A stretch of DNA of 5,683 nt, taken from contig CAIZGA010000307.1 of NCBI GenBank assembly GCA_903932385.1, forward strand, positions 1-5,683, given 5' to 3'. The stretch is from an uncultured Acidobacteriota bacterium (lineage in GTDB: Bacteria > Acidobacteriota > Terriglobia > Terriglobales > Acidobacteriaceae). Below are positions 4,633 through 5,683 of this stretch, one piece after another (positions within the stretch are counted from its first letter, which is position 1; every line of letters begins with the position of its first letter). A program made the position numbers and the translations under genes. Below the pieces are notes generated by a model that saw only the letters and a program-made list of their open reading frames with translations, had not been told where the DNA came from and searched no databases.

Positions 4633-4681
4633 AGCTCTAGACTAAATCTTCCCGCAGACATTTTTCTCGCCCGCCGCCGAT

Positions 4682-5632
4682 TTACTGCAGCGGTGTGTTG
4701 TACAAAAATGCTCCGCGGATCTCAATCGATTTCCCCGGAAACTCATGCGGCAGCGGCGGAAACGGCTGCGGCCCGATGATGGCGCCCCACGCGGCCTTGT
4801 CCAGCGCCACGTCGCCCGAGGGCGTTTCCAGCACGATGTGTGCCAGCTTTCCGCTCTTATCAATCGTAAAGCGGATACCCACCACGCCCTGCTTCAACAG
4901 CGGCGGCTTCACGGACTCGGGAATCAACGGGTCCCACGCAGTCTGCACAATGTAGTGCAACCGCTCCATGTATGGCCCAAAGTCTACTCCCTGCGTGTCG
5001 GTCAGGATCTGCATGCCCGCGCCAACGCCCCGCGAGTTGGGCCCGACGCTGCCGCTGTAATTGCGGTTGCCGTTGCCCTGGATGGCGGCGTGTGCGGCCG
5101 AGCGAATCTGGTTGTTGAAGGCGTCGCTTTCGTTATTGGCCTGTGCCGACGCGGCGTGGTTCTGCGGCATCGGCATGTCCGGCAGCGCATTGCTCTGCGG
5201 ATGCGGGGCTTCCGGCATCGGCAACTGCGGTTCGTTCTTGGCTTCCTGCGGCGGCGGCGGTGCAGCAGGCTGCGGCTGTGCGGCGGCGCGCGCGGCGGCT
5301 TCTGCATCCGCCTGCTGCTGCATCTTCTGCAACTGCTGAATGGTCTTCTGGTCCAGCGCCTTGTTCGCCGTCTTTGCAGTGTTGTGCTGCTTCTGCATGT
5401 TCTTGGCTACTTCCGGCGGCAGGTCAAGATATATTTCCTTGTCGTGCTGGCGCATCGCATCAATCGGGTTGATGATCTTCACGCCATGAAATATCCACGC
5501 CGGCACAAAGTAGAGCAGCGCGAAGAAGACCAGGTGGGCAAACAACGCCATCCAGATGCCTTCACGAAAACGCGCCCGCGCCCGCTCATCGCTCAGGTCG
5601 TCGATGAGTTGCAACAACTCATGATGCTCCAT
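4682..5632 (-). CDS. TonB-like energy-transducing envelope protein
   Basis: A 316-aa protein with TonB/TolA architecture. It has a short cytosolic N-terminus with clustered Arg (residues 16-23), one transmembrane helix (about 26-48), and a periplasmic region with a Gln-rich, coiled-coil-prone stretch (74-118). A Pro/Ala/Gln/Met-rich linker (119-165) and an Asn/Gly-rich segment (185-206) follow. The TonB C-terminal domain (about 216-313) contains FGPYMERLHYIVQTAW, VGIRFTIDKSGKLAHI, SGDVALDKAAWGAI and FPPLPHEF. Such proteins connect an ExbB/ExbD-type motor to outer-membrane transporters; neither partner is visible here. The ATG at 5630-5632 is the only start codon visible near the N-terminus. 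The frame stays open for 17 codons to the window edge without another start codon, and no ribosome binding site precedes this ATG, so a longer form starting beyond the window is possible. It heads the leftward cluster with the small membrane gene and miaA. Confidence 0.82.
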   Translation of the reverse strand: MEHHELLQLIDDLSDERARARFREGIWMALFAHLVFFALLYFVPAWIFHGVKIINPIDAMRQHDKEIYLDLPPEVAKNMQKQHNTAKTANKALDQKTIQQLQKMQQQADAEAAARAAAQPQPAAPPPPQEAKNEPQLPMPEAPHPQSNALPDMPMPQNHAASAQANNESDAFNNQIRSAAHAAIQGNGNRNYSGSVGPNSRGVGAGMQILTDTQGVDFGPYMERLHYIVQTAWDPLIPESVKPPLLKQGVVGIRFTIDKSGKLAHIVLETPSGDVALDKAAWGAIIGPQPFPPLPHEFPGKSIEIRGAFLYNTPLQ

Positions 5633-5683
5633 CGCAGCATACGGACTGCTGGTGAGTGGAGATCTGGGCTGACCGTGAGGGAC

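Noticed and set aside
1..5683. Mobile element, CRISPR array, tRNA, riboswitch or novel defence system
   Set aside because: No terminal repeats, transposase, repeat-spacer pattern, cloverleaf or known riboswitch core was seen; nearly all the DNA is explained by ordinary chromosomal genes.

Overview
The window looks like chromosomal DNA of an acidobacterium, most likely of the Terriglobia (Terriglobus/Granulicella/Edaphobacter-like). This is an inference from protein style: the TonB-type protein, the CxxC-x17-CxxC zinc-ribbon protein and an IF-3 beginning IDKRSAK all read like that group. The DNA is moderately GC-rich, AGGAGG-type ribosome binding sites are common, and there is no tRNA, rRNA, insertion sequence or CRISPR array.

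Layout, left to right: (1) the 3' end of an M48-family metalloprotease gene (+), whose zinc motif reads NEVGH instead of HExGH. (2) Convergent to it, 15 bp away, a gamma-class carbonic anhydrase-like gene (-). (3) A divergent intergenic region with a + strand Rho-independent terminator and candidate promoters, leading to rpsU (+, ribosomal protein S21, TTG start). (4) A 310-bp non-coding stretch rich in hairpins. (5) A 117-aa protein with two zinc-binding four-cysteine modules (+), followed by a probable terminator. (6) Convergent to that, a single-receiver response regulator with a histone-H1-like Lys/Ala tail (-). (7) Divergent from it, infC (+, IF-3), which has no ATG/GTG/TTG start and must begin at an AUC/AUU codon behind a GGAGG. 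(8) A minus-strand cluster running leftward: a TonB-like envelope protein, a 56-aa single-pass membrane protein, and miaA (tRNA dimethylallyltransferase). The small gene's stop overlaps the miaA start, and the miaA 3' end overlaps the infC 3' end by 12 bp.

Functionally the window mixes translation genes (rpsU, infC, miaA) with envelope and stress-type genes (TonB-like protein, small membrane protein, M48 protease, zinc-ribbon protein, orphan receiver). I see no mobile element or defence system. The most interesting points are the response regulator with a nucleic-acid-binding-like tail, the degenerate protease motif, the non-canonical infC start outside its usual rpmI-rplT company, the small membrane protein coupled to miaA, and the terminator and hairpin architecture around rpsU.
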